Assembly: GCA_900546455.1 (NCBI GenBank)
Contig: URCS01000006.1
Span: forward strand, 1-50,689
DNA length: 50,689 nucleotides
Source: an uncultured Collinsella sp.
GTDB taxonomy: Bacteria; Actinomycetota; Coriobacteriia; Coriobacteriales; Coriobacteriaceae
Reading direction: 5' to 3'
The translations under genes and the position numbers were made by a program. The notes beneath the pieces are model-generated. The model saw nothing but the letters and a program-made list of their open reading frames with translations, was not told the DNA's origin and ran no database searches. This document shows, one piece after another, positions 24,484 to 33,323 of this stretch. Within the stretch, counting starts at the first letter, position 1; each line of letters begins with the position of its first letter.

Positions 24484-24948
24484 TTAGGCGTCAGCCATCT
24501 CCTGCTTCATCTTCTCGATAACCTTGCGGTACTCGGGGTCGCAGGCGCCCAGAATCTGCGTGGCGTAAATGGCAGCGTTCTTAGCACCGTTGATGGCCAC
24601 ACAGGCAACGGGCACGCCCGAAGGCATCTGCACCATCGACAGCAGCGAGTCCATACCACCCAGATCGCTCGTCTTCATAGGCACGCCGATGACCGGCAGC
24701 GGCGTAAACGCAGCCACGACACCGCCCAGGTGAGCAGCCTTGCCAGCAGCAGCGATAATCACCTTGATACCGCGGTCGGCAGCAGTCGAGGCCCACTCAT
24801 GGACCTTCGCCGGCGTGCGGTGCGCGCTTGCAATCACGAGCTCATAGGGCACGCCCAGTGCCTCGAACTCGGCGGTGCAACCTTCCATAACGCCCAGATC
24901 GGACTTGGAGCCCATGATGATCCCGACAACCGGCTTCTGATCTGCCAT
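24484..24948 (-). CDS. purE: N5-carboxyaminoimidazole ribonucleotide mutase
   Basis: A 154-residue class I PurE, which moves the carboxyl group of N5-CAIR to give CAIR. Signatures are GIIMGSKSDLGVM, IASAHRTPAKVHEW, IIAAAGKAAHLGGVVAA and the C-terminal NAAIYATQILG. ATG 24948 is preferred: AGGAGG is nine bases upstream, while an upstream in-frame TTG would be only three from it. No purK follows. A possible -10 box TATACT (reverse of 25012-25017) would give a leader of about 60 bases. It is separated from the other pur genes by the sortase and the MoaE-like gene. Confidence 0.97.
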   Translation of the reverse strand: MADQKPVVGIIMGSKSDLGVMEGCTAEFEALGVPYELVIASAHRTPAKVHEWASTAADRGIKVIIAAAGKAAHLGGVVAAFTPLPVIGVPMKTSDLGGMDSLLSMVQMPSGVPVACVAINGAKNAAIYATQILGACDPEYRKVIEKMKQEMADA

Positions 24949-25133
24949 AAACAAAGACCTCCTGTTGAGAGCGGTGACGCGGCGGATCCGCGACCCTTAA
25001 CTACTGAGAGTAGTATAGCTGCTCCCGTCCCTGCGGTCTGCGTGGTGCTTTGCGGACGGGGCAGGCTTTATCTTCACTCCGGTTGCTTCGCAAAGTCGTT
25101 CAGATAGAGCCTGGCCCGCCCGCGAAGCGCCCT

Positions 25134-25171
25134 GCGACCTACCGGATATTGCCATGACGTACGTTGGCTGA
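25134..25171 (+). repeat. 38-bp repeat, copy 1 (downstream of the GH31 gene)
   Basis: The stretch starts GCGACC, contains CCATGACG and ends TGGCTGA. A copy about 82% identical and in the same orientation lies at 32035-32072, so the two bracket the 6.4-kb GH31 gene. Both are preceded 40-50 bases earlier by GCTTCGC. Confidence 0.65.
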
Positions 25172-25177
25172 AATAAT

Positions 25178-25214
25178 AAAGCAATGCCCGCCGTCCTTGA
25201 CGGAGCGGCGGGCA
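25178..25214 (-). terminator. Terminator of the GH31 gene
   Basis: TGCCCGCCG (25185-25193) pairs perfectly with CGGCGGGCA (25206-25214). On the minus strand the stem is followed by TTGCTTTATT. Confidence 0.85.
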
Positions 25215-25237
25215 CGTTTGCTTAGTTGTCGCTGGGA

Positions 25238-28200
25238 CTACTTAGCCTTGCTGCGACGATGGAAGAAAGCGCCGATCGCGGCGATGATGGCGCCAAGACC
25301 ACCGACGGCCGCGACGGTCGCCGCCGTCTGGTCGCCGGTATTGGGGATCGCCGAACCGCTCTTCTTGCTGCCCTGGGCCTTGTCGCCTGCGGGCTTGCCC
25401 GCCTGGTTGCCGCCGTTTGAGCCATTGCCGGAACCCTGGTTGCCCGAGCCGCCCTGGTTGCCGGAATCGGCATCCTTGAGGCTCTCAATGGCCAGCTTGA
25501 GCTGGTCATAGGCCGCCTGGAGCTGGATGTCGGAAGCATTCTCATCACCCAAGACGTCCTCGGCGTAGGTAATGGCATCCGTCAGGGCCTTGACAGACTC
25601 GTCCGTCTTGCCCCTGGTGTCAGTCTCCTTCGCCTGCTTGACCAAGGCCTTGAGCTGCTTCTTGGTCGGGTTCTCGACCGGGGTCACCGGAGTCTTCTCA
25701 AGCGCGTCGCGAGCACTCTCGAGTGCCTTGAGTGCCTGGTCGACCTCGTCCTGCGTGGCGTTCTCGTCGTTCAGGATGGCGCGGGCGCTCGCCAAGGCGT
25801 TCTGGAACGCGGTCCAGGAAGCCTCGGTGTAGTCGCTGGCCTTAAGGTCGCCGGCTGCAACCTCGGCATCAACCTTTTCAATCGCGGCAGTGAGGTCGTC
25901 CTTCGCCACCGGATTGGGAACGGCCGTACCGTAGAACTTGAGCTCCGCCATGCTGCAGTAGGCGTCAACGCTGCCACCGCCGGCGTGGAGCACCTTGACG
26001 GTCACGTAGCGACCGCGCGCGGCACCAAAGCTCATCTGCTTCCAGTCGCCACGGTCGGTGAGCACGCGGCCGTCGTTGTCGAAGGTAAACGTACCCATCG
26101 ACGTGGCGGTGCCCATCTCATAACCGTCGGCGGTGTCGGAAACCAGCACCTCGGCCTCAAAGATATCGCCGTTCGTGCCGCCGTCCTGGCGCGGCAGGAA
26201 CGTGACGTCGGTGAGATCGTAGTCGCGGCCCAGGTCGACGGTCAGGTACTGGGGCATACCGGCCTTATAGGCCCAGTCGCTGTGCCAGAGCGTCTGCTCA
26301 TCGCCGTCAAGAGCGTTGACGGCGTTGCTGCCCTCATAGTCGGCCTCGCTCGAGAAGCCGGTCACCTTGACGTTCTCGCGGTTCTCGGGCGTGTTGATGA
26401 GGCTCTTCTCATCGACGGGGCGCATCTTGAGGCCGTCGATTGCCTTCTCGATCTTGGCCGTGGCGTCTGCGACATCCTTCTTGCTATAGCTGCCCTGGCC
26501 GCCATCGAGGAGCTTCTGAGCCGCCTCGACCGCAGCGGTGAGGGCTGCATAGGAATCCTTGGTGTAGACGGACTCGCTGTAGCCCGCGGCCTTGGAAAGC
26601 GCTGCCATGAGCGCAGAGGTGTCGACACCAGCCTTGACCTCGACCTCATAGGATGCGGTCTTGGAGGGATCGAGCACCGACGCCACCGTGATCGTTGCCT
26701 TGCCGGCCTTGTTGGCGCGCAGGTAGTAGCTCACGCTATCGCCGGCCTGGACAGCGGAGACGCTCACCACAGAAGGATCGGAGCTCTCGACCGTCACATA
26801 GGGGTAGCCGGCGCTCTCGGGCGTGGCCTTGGCGTCGACGAGCGTCACATCGCCCTCGAAGAACTCGGTCTGGTTCTTGCCCAGTTCGACACCCTCGATG
26901 GCCTCGACACCCTGTGTGTAGTTGAAGTTGATCTCGCGCAGCGTGAGCATCTGGTCACCCGATGCCTCAAGCGGCGTGATCTCGACCTTGGTCGCCTTCT
27001 TGCCCTTGTTCTCGGCAGAGAGGCCAAAGGCGTAGCGAGCCTGATAGGAATCAAAGCTTCCGCCCGAGAACTCCTGGGTCGAGCCGTCCTCGAACGTCAC
27101 GACGGACTTAATCTTCTGCACGGTGCCGTTGCCACCGTTGCGGTTAACGACCTCGACGCTATCGAGTTTCGACGGCGTCTTGAAGGCGAACGTCATCGTG
27201 GCGGGCAGCTTGACGTAGGTCGGCATCTTGCCGTCGATCCAGTTGGGCCCATAGTTCCACAGGAACTCGAAGTCGTTGCCGCCCTCATTGTTGTCGAACA
27301 GTCCGTCATAGCTCTTCTGCTGGATGAGCTTCTCGACGTTGGTGCCGTCGTCGGTGGGGAGCTCGTCGTTGGTCATCGTGATGTCAAAGGCGTCGCGGCC
27401 GTACTCGGACTTGGTGGGCTGCGGGACACCGGGCATCGTCACGGTGCCATCACTCACGAACTCGAGCGCGTCGCACGCCGGGCCGACGAGCCAAGACATC
27501 GAGGGCAGCTCGACCTTGCCGGCCGTCTTAGCCTTGAGTTTAAAGCTCGCGACCACACCAGTACTGTTGAAGAGCTTGGCGTCGCCGCGGTTGGCGAAGG
27601 CCAGGTTGATGGTCTGGTGGCCATCCGTGAACTGCACTTTCTCGCGCGAGAGGTTCTCCATGCCCGCCGTCGACGCATCCTGCGCGATGCTCTCGGAGAC
27701 ATACTCGAACTGGTCGCTGTTGAAGTTGACGAGCGCACCGAGCGCGTTGATGTTCTCGGCGTCGGTGGCGTAGACGTCGACCGTGATCTCGTCGCCGGCC
27801 TCGACCTCCATCTTGCTCGGGATCACCGCGAGGGTGCCAGCAGCCTTGCCCTTTTGCTTGGTGCCGCCGTCGAGCGCCGCCATGGTGAAGGAGTAGTCGT
27901 ACACGTCGTAGACGCCGTTGCCGTTGAGGTCGGCGAAGTGGGCGCGGATCTGGGAGTCGAACGTCGAGGTGTCGGGCTCGCGGTTCTCAAGACCCAGGTA
28001 ATTCTTCATGTTGGAGTAGTCGCCGTCGGAGACCGTGGCCTTGTTGAGGTTGGAGCCCACAGCGAAGCCGTCCGTGCCGTCGGTCTTGTAGATGGCGATC
28101 TCGGAGGCGGAGAAGAAGTTGCCCACGGACGCGAGCGGCGTCATACGCACGTAGCGCGCGGCCACGGCGCCGTCGAACGCCACCGTCTTGCAAGCGGCGG

Positions 28201-31200
28201 AGCGCTCCCAGTCGACCTCCTGCGTCGTCCAATGCACGCCGTCGAGGCTCGTCTCGATGCGCATCTTGGTCACAGTGCCGTTACCGGCATCATCGCGCGG
28301 ATAGTACTCGAGCTTGTCGAGCTTGTAAGCGCGACCGTAGTCAACGGTAAGCGCCTTGCCCAGATCGTTGCCACCGGAGTGGAAACCGCCGTCGCCCGAC
28401 TGGAACTCATGGTCGAAGGCGAGTTCGGCCTTATGGCTACCGTAGAGCGAGCCCTCCCAAGTGATTTCCTCGGCCTCAGGCACGTTCCGCCACGGGTCGA
28501 GCGCAGAGTTCGCCTCAAGCACGTCGCTCCATGCGGAGTAGCCATCGGCGTTGCGCGAACGAATCTGGTAGGTATGCTTGCTGTTGTAGGCAAGATCGGT
28601 ATGCGTGAATTCTGCCGCATCGCCCACGGCGAACACAGTGCCGTCTACCTTAAGGTCGTAGGAGGTAGCACCATCGACCTTCCCCCAGGTGAGCTTAATG
28701 CTCGTGGGGGTCGTGGCGTCCTCGGGGGCAGCAAGGTTCGCGGGTGCGGAGAGGTTCTCGTTGAAGCGGTCGGCCGCGAGCGTGGCATCGGCGTTCACGA
28801 AATCGCCCAGTTCGAGCGTCTGCGCTGCCGTGGCGACATCGGTCTTCGCGAACTTGACGTAGACCTTGGGATTCGTGGTGATCTTGGTGTTGTTGAAGCT
28901 CTCGCCCTGCTCGGCCTCGGTGCTGCCTGCGTCGCTACCGTAGTGGTTGAGGTTGGGGGTCTCGTTGTAGAAGTAGACCGCCTGGCCGGCCTCGGGGGTC
29001 GCGACGTCAAAGGCCTCCTGCGAGTCGACCTCAACCACGTTGAGCGCGGATCCGCCGTTCTTGGCGGAGACGCTCGTGGGCTTGGCGGAGACGTTGGCCA
29101 CAAAGGTCGTGGTGCGGTTGGAGTCGTAGCCGCTGTAGCCGCCCTGCGATGCCTCGGCGGTAAAGGTCGCCGTGCCGCCCACCACGCTCGACTTATAGAC
29201 GGTGCTCACATGCTCACCGTAGGAAATATTGTCGATTGTGCCGTAGGAATCGTCCTCGGTCGTGTTGTTCTCGATGGAGGAGCCGTCATCCTCGTACTGC
29301 GTAAAGCTGCCCTCACCCTCGGTGGCGAAGAACTCGACGATACGCTGGCTGCGATTGGTGCCCTTGGTGTTGGTCTCGGTCACAGCCTCGGGGTTGTTGT
29401 TCTCGGCGTACATCGGCACGATGGCGTTGGCCTTAACAAAGAGTGGCAGCTTCCAAAGCGGAGCCTCGTAGTTGTTGAGGACCTGGCCGCCGCGGTACTG
29501 CTTACCCGAGAAGTAGTCAATCCAGATGGTGGGATTCTCGTCGGTGCCGTAGTTGGGAAGGTAGATACCATTGCGAACGTCGTTGCCGTTCTCATCTGCC
29601 TGGGTATCCTGATACACCGGTGCCACCAGGAAGTTCTCACCGAACATGTACTGATACTGCGTCGAGGTGCTTGCGGCGTACTCGGAGTTGTCGGAGAGCA
29701 GCATGGCGCGAATCATGGGCAGGCCGGTATCGCCGTTGCCCGTGTCGATGTTGGCCGCCGAGGCCGCGCTCGTGTAGATATAGGGCATGAGTTGCGCCTT
29801 GAGCTTGAGGTAAAAGCGCGAAATGCCCGTGTAGGGATCGCCGTGCGTCATGGGCGACTTGCGGTAGGTGCCCCAGCCGTCCATGTCGAGCATAGAGGGC
29901 GTGAACGTCTTCCACTGGTAGTCGCGCGCGGAGATGATGGGGCTGCCACCAAAGATGCCGTCCATATCGGAGCCGATGTTGGGGTTGCCCGAGAGGCTCT
30001 GACCGATATACGTGGGGATGTGGAAGCGGATGTACTCCCAGTTGCCGCCGTACTGATCGCCGGTCCAGATGCCGCCAAAGCGCTGCGTGCCGGCCCAACC
30101 GTCAAGCGTGATGATGTTGGGGCGCTTGTTGGCGCCGGTCGTCACCGTATCGTAGGCCGTCTTGATGCCGTTGAGGCCAAAGGAGTAGCCAGAGCCCACC
30201 CAAGCGACGTCGGTCTTGAGGGTGGTAATGCCGCCCGTCTTGACCTCGGCGTCGAAATCGCGAAGCAAATGCCACGGGGTCTCGGAGTTGCTGTCAGGCT
30301 CCAGGTTAGACTGGGTCCACAGACCCGTGCTCACACCCTTGGAGTTAGCATACTCGGTAAACTTCTTAAGGTTGTCGACGTTGGCACGCACGGCGTTGAG
30401 GCGCTCGGCTGAACTCGTTCCGTCGGAGTTGACGCCGCCGGTCTTGTAATAACCGTTCTGGCCATAGCCGGCACCGTATCCGTCGTTCGGCAGGAACCAG
30501 CCGAGCGGCATGTCGTTGTCCTCGTAGTCATCGATAACCCGCTGGGCGGAGAATTGGCGGTCGAAATCGGTCGCCTTCATGTTCTCGGTATCGACCGTGG
30601 GGCCCTCACCGTTGAGCGTCTCGGCCGCAAGCGTGCCGTCGAGCTTGTAGCCCGTCGCCATGCCAGACTCGTACTTAACGTCGCCCTCCTTGCTCGAGGA
30701 CTTGCTGCCCTTGGTCTCCCACTTCTTCTGACCCGAGGTCGTTGACCAGCCATCACGGTTATAGGCATTCAGATGACCCAGGTAGAAACCGTACTCGGGC
30801 AGCAGTACCGGATTACCGGTCACCTTGTAGTAGTCCTGCAGCATCTCGGTCGCCACGTTCGAGGCGCCCTCATTGGTCGCCACGAAGTAGTAGGCGTCGA
30901 ACTCATTCTCGCTGTGCGAAGTCGTGACTGTTGATGCGTCCGTGGAACCGAAGTCGTAGGAACCCTCTGCAAACGTGTTTCGGAGCACGCCGTAACCGTC
31001 ACTCGTCCAGTAGAACGGGTTGGGCGAAGCAACGCCGCCATCGGTCCAGTTGTTGGTGTTGGAGATGGCGATAGTCTGGTTGGTGTGCAGGAAGCGGCCG
31101 TTCTGAGTACCGCCGCCAAAGAAGTTCTCGGACTTCTCCTTGGCGAGCGTCTGTACGGTGCCCTTCTTATCAAGGTCGAGGGACGCGGACTCGGAGACCA

Positions 31201-31648
31201 CGACACGGTCGCCCGACTTGATGCTCATCTTGCCAGTCGCCTTGTCCAGGATCACGGTCGCCTTTCCACCGCTGATCTCGATAGTGTTGCCCTTGTCGGC
31301 AACCGTCGCACTCGGCTTGCTGTAGGTGTCCGAGGCATCGGGCTGGGCCTGGATCTTAGCCGTGTGGGACTTACTGCGCGGCGTTGCGTACTCGGAAAAC
31401 TCACCCTTGGGATCAACGTTGTAACGGAAAATACCGTCCTCGAGGAACGTAATGCGGCCCTTGATGCCGCCGGCGAAATCGATGTCAACGACGTTCGAGG
31501 CAGACTGAGACACGGTCGCCGATTCGACGCCCTTGAGTGGCGTGGCAACCGCCTGCTGGGGACTGGCGAACACGAGCGTCGCTGCCGTGGCAACGAGGAC
31601 TGCGCTTCCCTTCACCCATCGTTTCGTAAAAATGGAATTCCTACGCAC
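25238..31648 (-). CDS. Giant secreted, wall-anchored GH31 glycoside hydrolase with multiple accessory domains
   Basis: 2,136 residues, GTG start with AAGGAG five bases upstream. Signal peptide about 1-36 (cut after AVA). The GH31 N-domain and barrel cover about 45-800: nucleophile D480 in TLKTDVAWVGSGYSFGLNG and acid/base D531 in IWTGDQYGGNWEY. Then FN3 (about 967-1055), F5/8 type C (1050-1190), a dockerin-like EF-hand (DLNGNGVYDVYDYSF, about 1240), a cohesin-like domain (1268-1403), an F5/8-like module (1440-1583), a Big2-like domain (1587-1670), FIVAR (1675-1740), F5/8 type C (1755-1908), two more FIVAR (1913-2060), a Gly/Asn/Ser linker and IPNTG (2101-2105) with membrane tail. GH31 enzymes cleave alpha-linked sugars. 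The layout recalls GH31 alpha-N-acetylgalactosaminidases acting on mucin glycans, but that specificity is inference. Confidence 0.88.
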   Translation of the reverse strand: MRRNSIFTKRWVKGSAVLVATAATLVFASPQQAVATPLKGVESATVSQSASNVVDIDFAGGIKGRITFLEDGIFRYNVDPKGEFSEYATPRSKSHTAKIQAQPDASDTYSKPSATVADKGNTIEISGGKATVILDKATGKMSIKSGDRVVVSESASLDLDKKGTVQTLAKEKSENFFGGGTQNGRFLHTNQTIAISNTNNWTDGGVASPNPFYWTSDGYGVLRNTFAEGSYDFGSTDASTVTTSHSENEFDAYYFVATNEGASNVATEMLQDYYKVTGNPVLLPEYGFYLGHLNAYNRDGWSTTSGQKKWETKGSKSSSKEGDVKYESGMATGYKLDGTLAAETLNGEGPTVDTENMKATDFDRQFSAQRVIDDYEDNDMPLGWFLPNDGYGAGYGQNGYYKTGGVNSDGTSSAERLNAVRANVDNLKKFTEYANSKGVSTGLWTQSNLEPDSNSETPWHLLRDFDAEVKTGGITTLKTDVAWVGSGYSFGLNGIKTAYDTVTTGANKRPNIITLDGWAGTQRFGGIWTGDQYGGNWEYIRFHIPTYIGQSLSGNPNIGSDMDGIFGGSPIISARDYQWKTFTPSMLDMDGWGTYRKSPMTHGDPYTGISRFYLKLKAQLMPYIYTSAASAANIDTGNGDTGLPMIRAMLLSDNSEYAASTSTQYQYMFGENFLVAPVYQDTQADENGNDVRNGIYLPNYGTDENPTIWIDYFSGKQYRGGQVLNNYEAPLWKLPLFVKANAIVPMYAENNNPEAVTETNTKGTNRSQRIVEFFATEGEGSFTQYEDDGSSIENNTTEDDSYGTIDNISYGEHVSTVYKSSVVGGTATFTAEASQGGYSGYDSNRTTTFVANVSAKPTSVSAKNGGSALNVVEVDSQEAFDVATPEAGQAVYFYNETPNLNHYGSDAGSTEAEQGESFNNTKITTNPKVYVKFAKTDVATAAQTLELGDFVNADATLAADRFNENLSAPANLAAPEDATTPTSIKLTWGKVDGATSYDLKVDGTVFAVGDAAEFTHTDLAYNSKHTYQIRSRNADGYSAWSDVLEANSALDPWRNVPEAEEITWEGSLYGSHKAELAFDHEFQSGDGGFHSGGNDLGKALTVDYGRAYKLDKLEYYPRDDAGNGTVTKMRIETSLDGVHWTTQEVDWERSAACKTVAFDGAVAARYVRMTPLASVGNFFSASEIAIYKTDGTDGFAVGSNLNKATVSDGDYSNMKNYLGLENREPDTSTFDSQIRAHFADLNGNGVYDVYDYSFTMAALDGGTKQKGKAAGTLAVIPSKMEVEAGDEITVDVYATDAENINALGALVNFNSDQFEYVSESIAQDASTAGMENLSREKVQFTDGHQTINLAFANRGDAKLFNSTGVVASFKLKAKTAGKVELPSMSWLVGPACDALEFVSDGTVTMPGVPQPTKSEYGRDAFDITMTNDELPTDDGTNVEKLIQQKSYDGLFDNNEGGNDFEFLWNYGPNWIDGKMPTYVKLPATMTFAFKTPSKLDSVEVVNRNGGNGTVQKIKSVVTFEDGSTQEFSGGSFDSYQARYAFGLSAENKGKKATKVEITPLEASGDQMLTLREINFNYTQGVEAIEGVELGKNQTEFFEGDVTLVDAKATPESAGYPYVTVESSDPSVVSVSAVQAGDSVSYYLRANKAGKATITVASVLDPSKTASYEVEVKAGVDTSALMAALSKAAGYSESVYTKDSYAALTAAVEAAQKLLDGGQGSYSKKDVADATAKIEKAIDGLKMRPVDEKSLINTPENRENVKVTGFSSEADYEGSNAVNALDGDEQTLWHSDWAYKAGMPQYLTVDLGRDYDLTDVTFLPRQDGGTNGDIFEAEVLVSDTADGYEMGTATSMGTFTFDNDGRVLTDRGDWKQMSFGAARGRYVTVKVLHAGGGSVDAYCSMAELKFYGTAVPNPVAKDDLTAAIEKVDAEVAAGDLKASDYTEASWTAFQNALASARAILNDENATQDEVDQALKALESARDALEKTPVTPVENPTKKQLKALVKQAKETDTRGKTDESVKALTDAITYAEDVLGDENASDIQLQAAYDQLKLAIESLKDADSGNQGGSGNQGSGNGSNGGNQAGKPAGDKAQGSKKSGSAIPNTGDQTAATVAAVGGLGAIIAAIGAFFHRRSKAK

Positions 31649-31775
31649 CTGGACTCCTTCCCTCCGACATGCGGAAGTGTCGCGGACGCGCGCCCCGCAG
31701 CATGGGCGAACGCATCAAACGGGGGGGTGTTCGGTACATTCCGTACAATTGGCCCACCCGTTACCAAGGGGTCAA

Positions 31776-31972
31776 CTGGTAGTAACCAGATAGCCACCTA
31801 TAAGGTTGAACCAGCATACGTGAGCAGTTGCGCAAATTAAGTTTGGAATTCTCCCAGCGGTATAAAAATGAACGTAGATGGCGAAGTGGGTCTAATCAAC
31901 CATACCAATTGGTTCTCCAGCCAGATACCACTTAAGCATAGTTTTACTGTTTAACTGGTATTACATAACCAA
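31776..31972. promoter_or_regulatory. Cluster of TGGT/ACCA inverted sites upstream of the GH31 gene
   Basis: CTGGTAGTAACCAG (31776-31789) has the TGGT-N4-ACCA form of GntR/HutC-type (NagR, DasR) operators. ACCAATTGGT (31904-31913) is a perfect 10-bp palindrome. AACTGGTATTACATAACCAA (31953-31972) has the same half-sites eight bases apart. The region is AT-rich and non-coding, within the 773-bp gap between the GH31 gene and the toxin gene. No such regulator gene is in the window. Confidence 0.45.
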
Positions 31973-32034
31973 TACCTTTCCTCGGAAAACGGGCTTCGCG
32001 AATTATCCTGAGGGAAAGTCGTAGCCGCCACCCC

Positions 32035-32072
32035 GCGACCCACCGGGAATATCCATGACGCACGGTGGCTGA
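32035..32072 (+). repeat. 38-bp repeat, copy 2 (upstream of the GH31 gene)
   Basis: Same orientation as 25134-25171, with seven differences. In this copy CCACCG and CGGTGG can pair around the conserved CCATGACG loop. Confidence 0.65.
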
Positions 32073-32105
32073 TTTGATTTGAAATAGGAGGTTGTTGGAG
32101 GGTGG

Positions 32106-32309
32106 TGGACAGTTAGTTCAGATACGTATATTTTGGCGGTGCTAATTGGCGCTAACAAACTGGTTTTAAGTCGCTTTAGATCTAATAATAGGTCTTTCTC
32201 GCTATTGCCCGCGCGGCCTTGTCGGTCCAGACTATCAAAAATAGCTCAATTGTGCCCAAATTGGCCTCCACACGTCCTCTGAAAAATACGTATCTGAACT
32301 AACTGTCCA
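32106..32309. mobile_element. 204-bp MITE-like element with 24-bp perfect terminal inverted repeats
   Basis: Ends 32106-32129 and 32286-32309 are perfect inverted repeats beginning TGGACAGTTAGTTCAG and running to ATACGTAT; A/T runs continue the symmetry. The interior (about 156 bp) has no reading frame. No clear target duplication is visible. The terminal TGGACAG recalls the GGGACAG core. Size and structure fit a non-autonomous element; no transposase is present in the window. Confidence 0.65.
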
Positions 32310-32330
32310 AGAGGAATGTCCACAGATAGA

Positions 32331-32370
32331 AAAAGGCTCTGGCGGACCTCCGAATCACCAGAGCCTTTCA
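32331..32370 (-). terminator. Terminator of the toxin-antitoxin operon
   Basis: AAAGGCTCTGG (32332-32342) pairs perfectly with 32358-32368; on the minus strand TTTTT follows. It lies about 50 bases past the toxin stop. Confidence 0.85.
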
Positions 32371-32421
32371 AAACTCGCACACCTGAAGCACATCGCTGCA
32401 TTCCTGTTTTCGCCCATGAAG

Positions 32422-32772
32422 TTAGAGAGCCTCTTCCGCCCACTTCTCGAAATCAATCGCACGCCTTTGGGCGGTTCGGTACGCTTCCATGTCTTCACGA
32501 GCGCCTACCACTACGATGGCCATTTTTCCTTTGATTTTAATGAGGCGGTACACAATCCGAATGCCACTTCCCCTGAGCTTGATTTTCATGAAGCCCGTCA
32601 AATCCGTGCCTGCCTTGTTTCCAAGAGGCTTGCCGAATCCGCCTTCGTTCTGCGGCAATGGGTTCGTTCTGATTCTTTCTATAGCCTTAAACACGTGTTT
32701 TCGCTGGGAACCATCGAGACGCTTGAGATCCTTGAGAGTATCCGGGTAGAAAGCGACTTCGTACCCGCTCAT
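32422..32772 (-). CDS. RelE/ParE-family toxin of a type II toxin-antitoxin pair
   Basis: A 116-residue basic protein with the RelE/YoeB-like pattern: FYPDTLKDLKRLDGSQRKHVFKAIERI helix pair, then GFMKIKLRGSGIRIVYRLI and AIVVVGAREDMEAY. Proteins of this superfamily cut mRNA on the ribosome (RelE) or poison gyrase (ParE); R and K residues in the central strands favour the RelE side. It follows the antitoxin gene with a 4-base ATGA-type overlap, so translation is coupled. The length is at the upper end for the family (85-115). Confidence 0.85.
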   Translation of the reverse strand: MSGYEVAFYPDTLKDLKRLDGSQRKHVFKAIERIRTNPLPQNEGGFGKPLGNKAGTDLTGFMKIKLRGSGIRIVYRLIKIKGKMAIVVVGAREDMEAYRTAQRRAIDFEKWAEEAL

Positions 32773-33089
32773 TCAAACTCGACCTCATCCATCTGATCGA
32801 GTTCGTCCTGGCCCACACCCAACTCTGCCATAACATCAGATAGGGAAACGAGTTCATCATCGCTTGTCGCAGCCGTCCTCTTAAGGGCCAACGTCAACAA
32901 GGCGAGGTCCTCCTCCGCCTGCTTAGCCTCTCGGTATTCATCGGGCGTCACGATAACGAACGCCGGCTTGTTGTGTTTCAAAACTACAACCGGGTTGTCG
33001 TTGCTCACTCTCGAAAACGCAGCGGGACCCTTACCGTGACTGAAATCGCTGATGGGAACAAGATTGTCGAGCATCTTTAAAGCAGGCAT
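32769..33089 (-). CDS. Phd/YefM-family antitoxin
   Basis: A 106-residue protein. The N-terminal half (LDNLVPISDF, FSRVSNDNPVVVLKHNKPAFVIVTPDEY) is the Phd/YefM DNA-binding and dimer fold. The C-terminal tail is acidic (QDELDQMDEVEFE) and should wrap the toxin. ATG 33089 with GGAGG five bases upstream is preferred to a TTG at 33101. It is first in the two-gene operon and probably represses it. Confidence 0.87.
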   Translation of the reverse strand: MPALKMLDNLVPISDFSHGKGPAAFSRVSNDNPVVVLKHNKPAFVIVTPDEYREAKQAEEDLALLTLALKRTAATSDDELVSLSDVMAELGVGQDELDQMDEVEFE

Positions 33090-33103
33090 CGAGACCTCCA
33101 AAT

Positions 33104-33129
33104 ATAAAGTCTTTTATGCATTCATTTTA
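33104..33129 (-). promoter_or_regulatory. Candidate promoter -10 and operator of the toxin-antitoxin operon
   Basis: On the minus strand TGCTAAAAT (-10 TAAAAT, reverse of 33124-33129, with an extended TG) lies 35 bases before the antitoxin start. The partial palindrome ATAAAGTCTTTTAT (33104-33117) lies just downstream and could be the antitoxin operator. The -35 is weak (GATTGC at 17 bp or TTGCTG at 15 bp). Confidence 0.4.
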
Positions 33130-33231
33130 GCATGCAGAAAATACCAGCAATCACGGAATAGTGGCACGGACGAGGCATCGCTTTCCACCAACCGTTGATC
33201 ATCGACCGAGCAAAATGTCCCGCCAAGAGAT

Positions 33232-33297
33232 CGAGCGAGGATTCCGTCCCTCGAAGAGGGCCGTATTGGCCTCCTCGCGGGACGGAATCCTCGCTCG
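33232..33297. repeat. 66-bp hairpin with 19-bp perfect arms after the ATPase gene
   Basis: Arms 33232-33250 (CGAGCGAGGATTCCGTCCC) and 33279-33297 pair perfectly; inner GAGGGCC/GGCCTCC pairing extends the stem. It is 26 bases beyond the ATPase stop and may end its transcription, though no T tract is present. Confidence 0.7.
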
Positions 33298-33323
33298 TTC
33301 GTTCCAGCCCGCGTCATCGCGTG

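Noticed and set aside
25985..30412. A 1,475-codon open frame on the + strand opposite the GH31 gene, and similar long antisense frames at 759-2261, 11234-13306, 35455-38589 and 42995-44908
   Set aside because: These mirror real genes; they come from GC-rich third positions, have no ribosome sites, and give low-complexity Gly/Val/Leu/Asp/Arg-rich products with no known domains.
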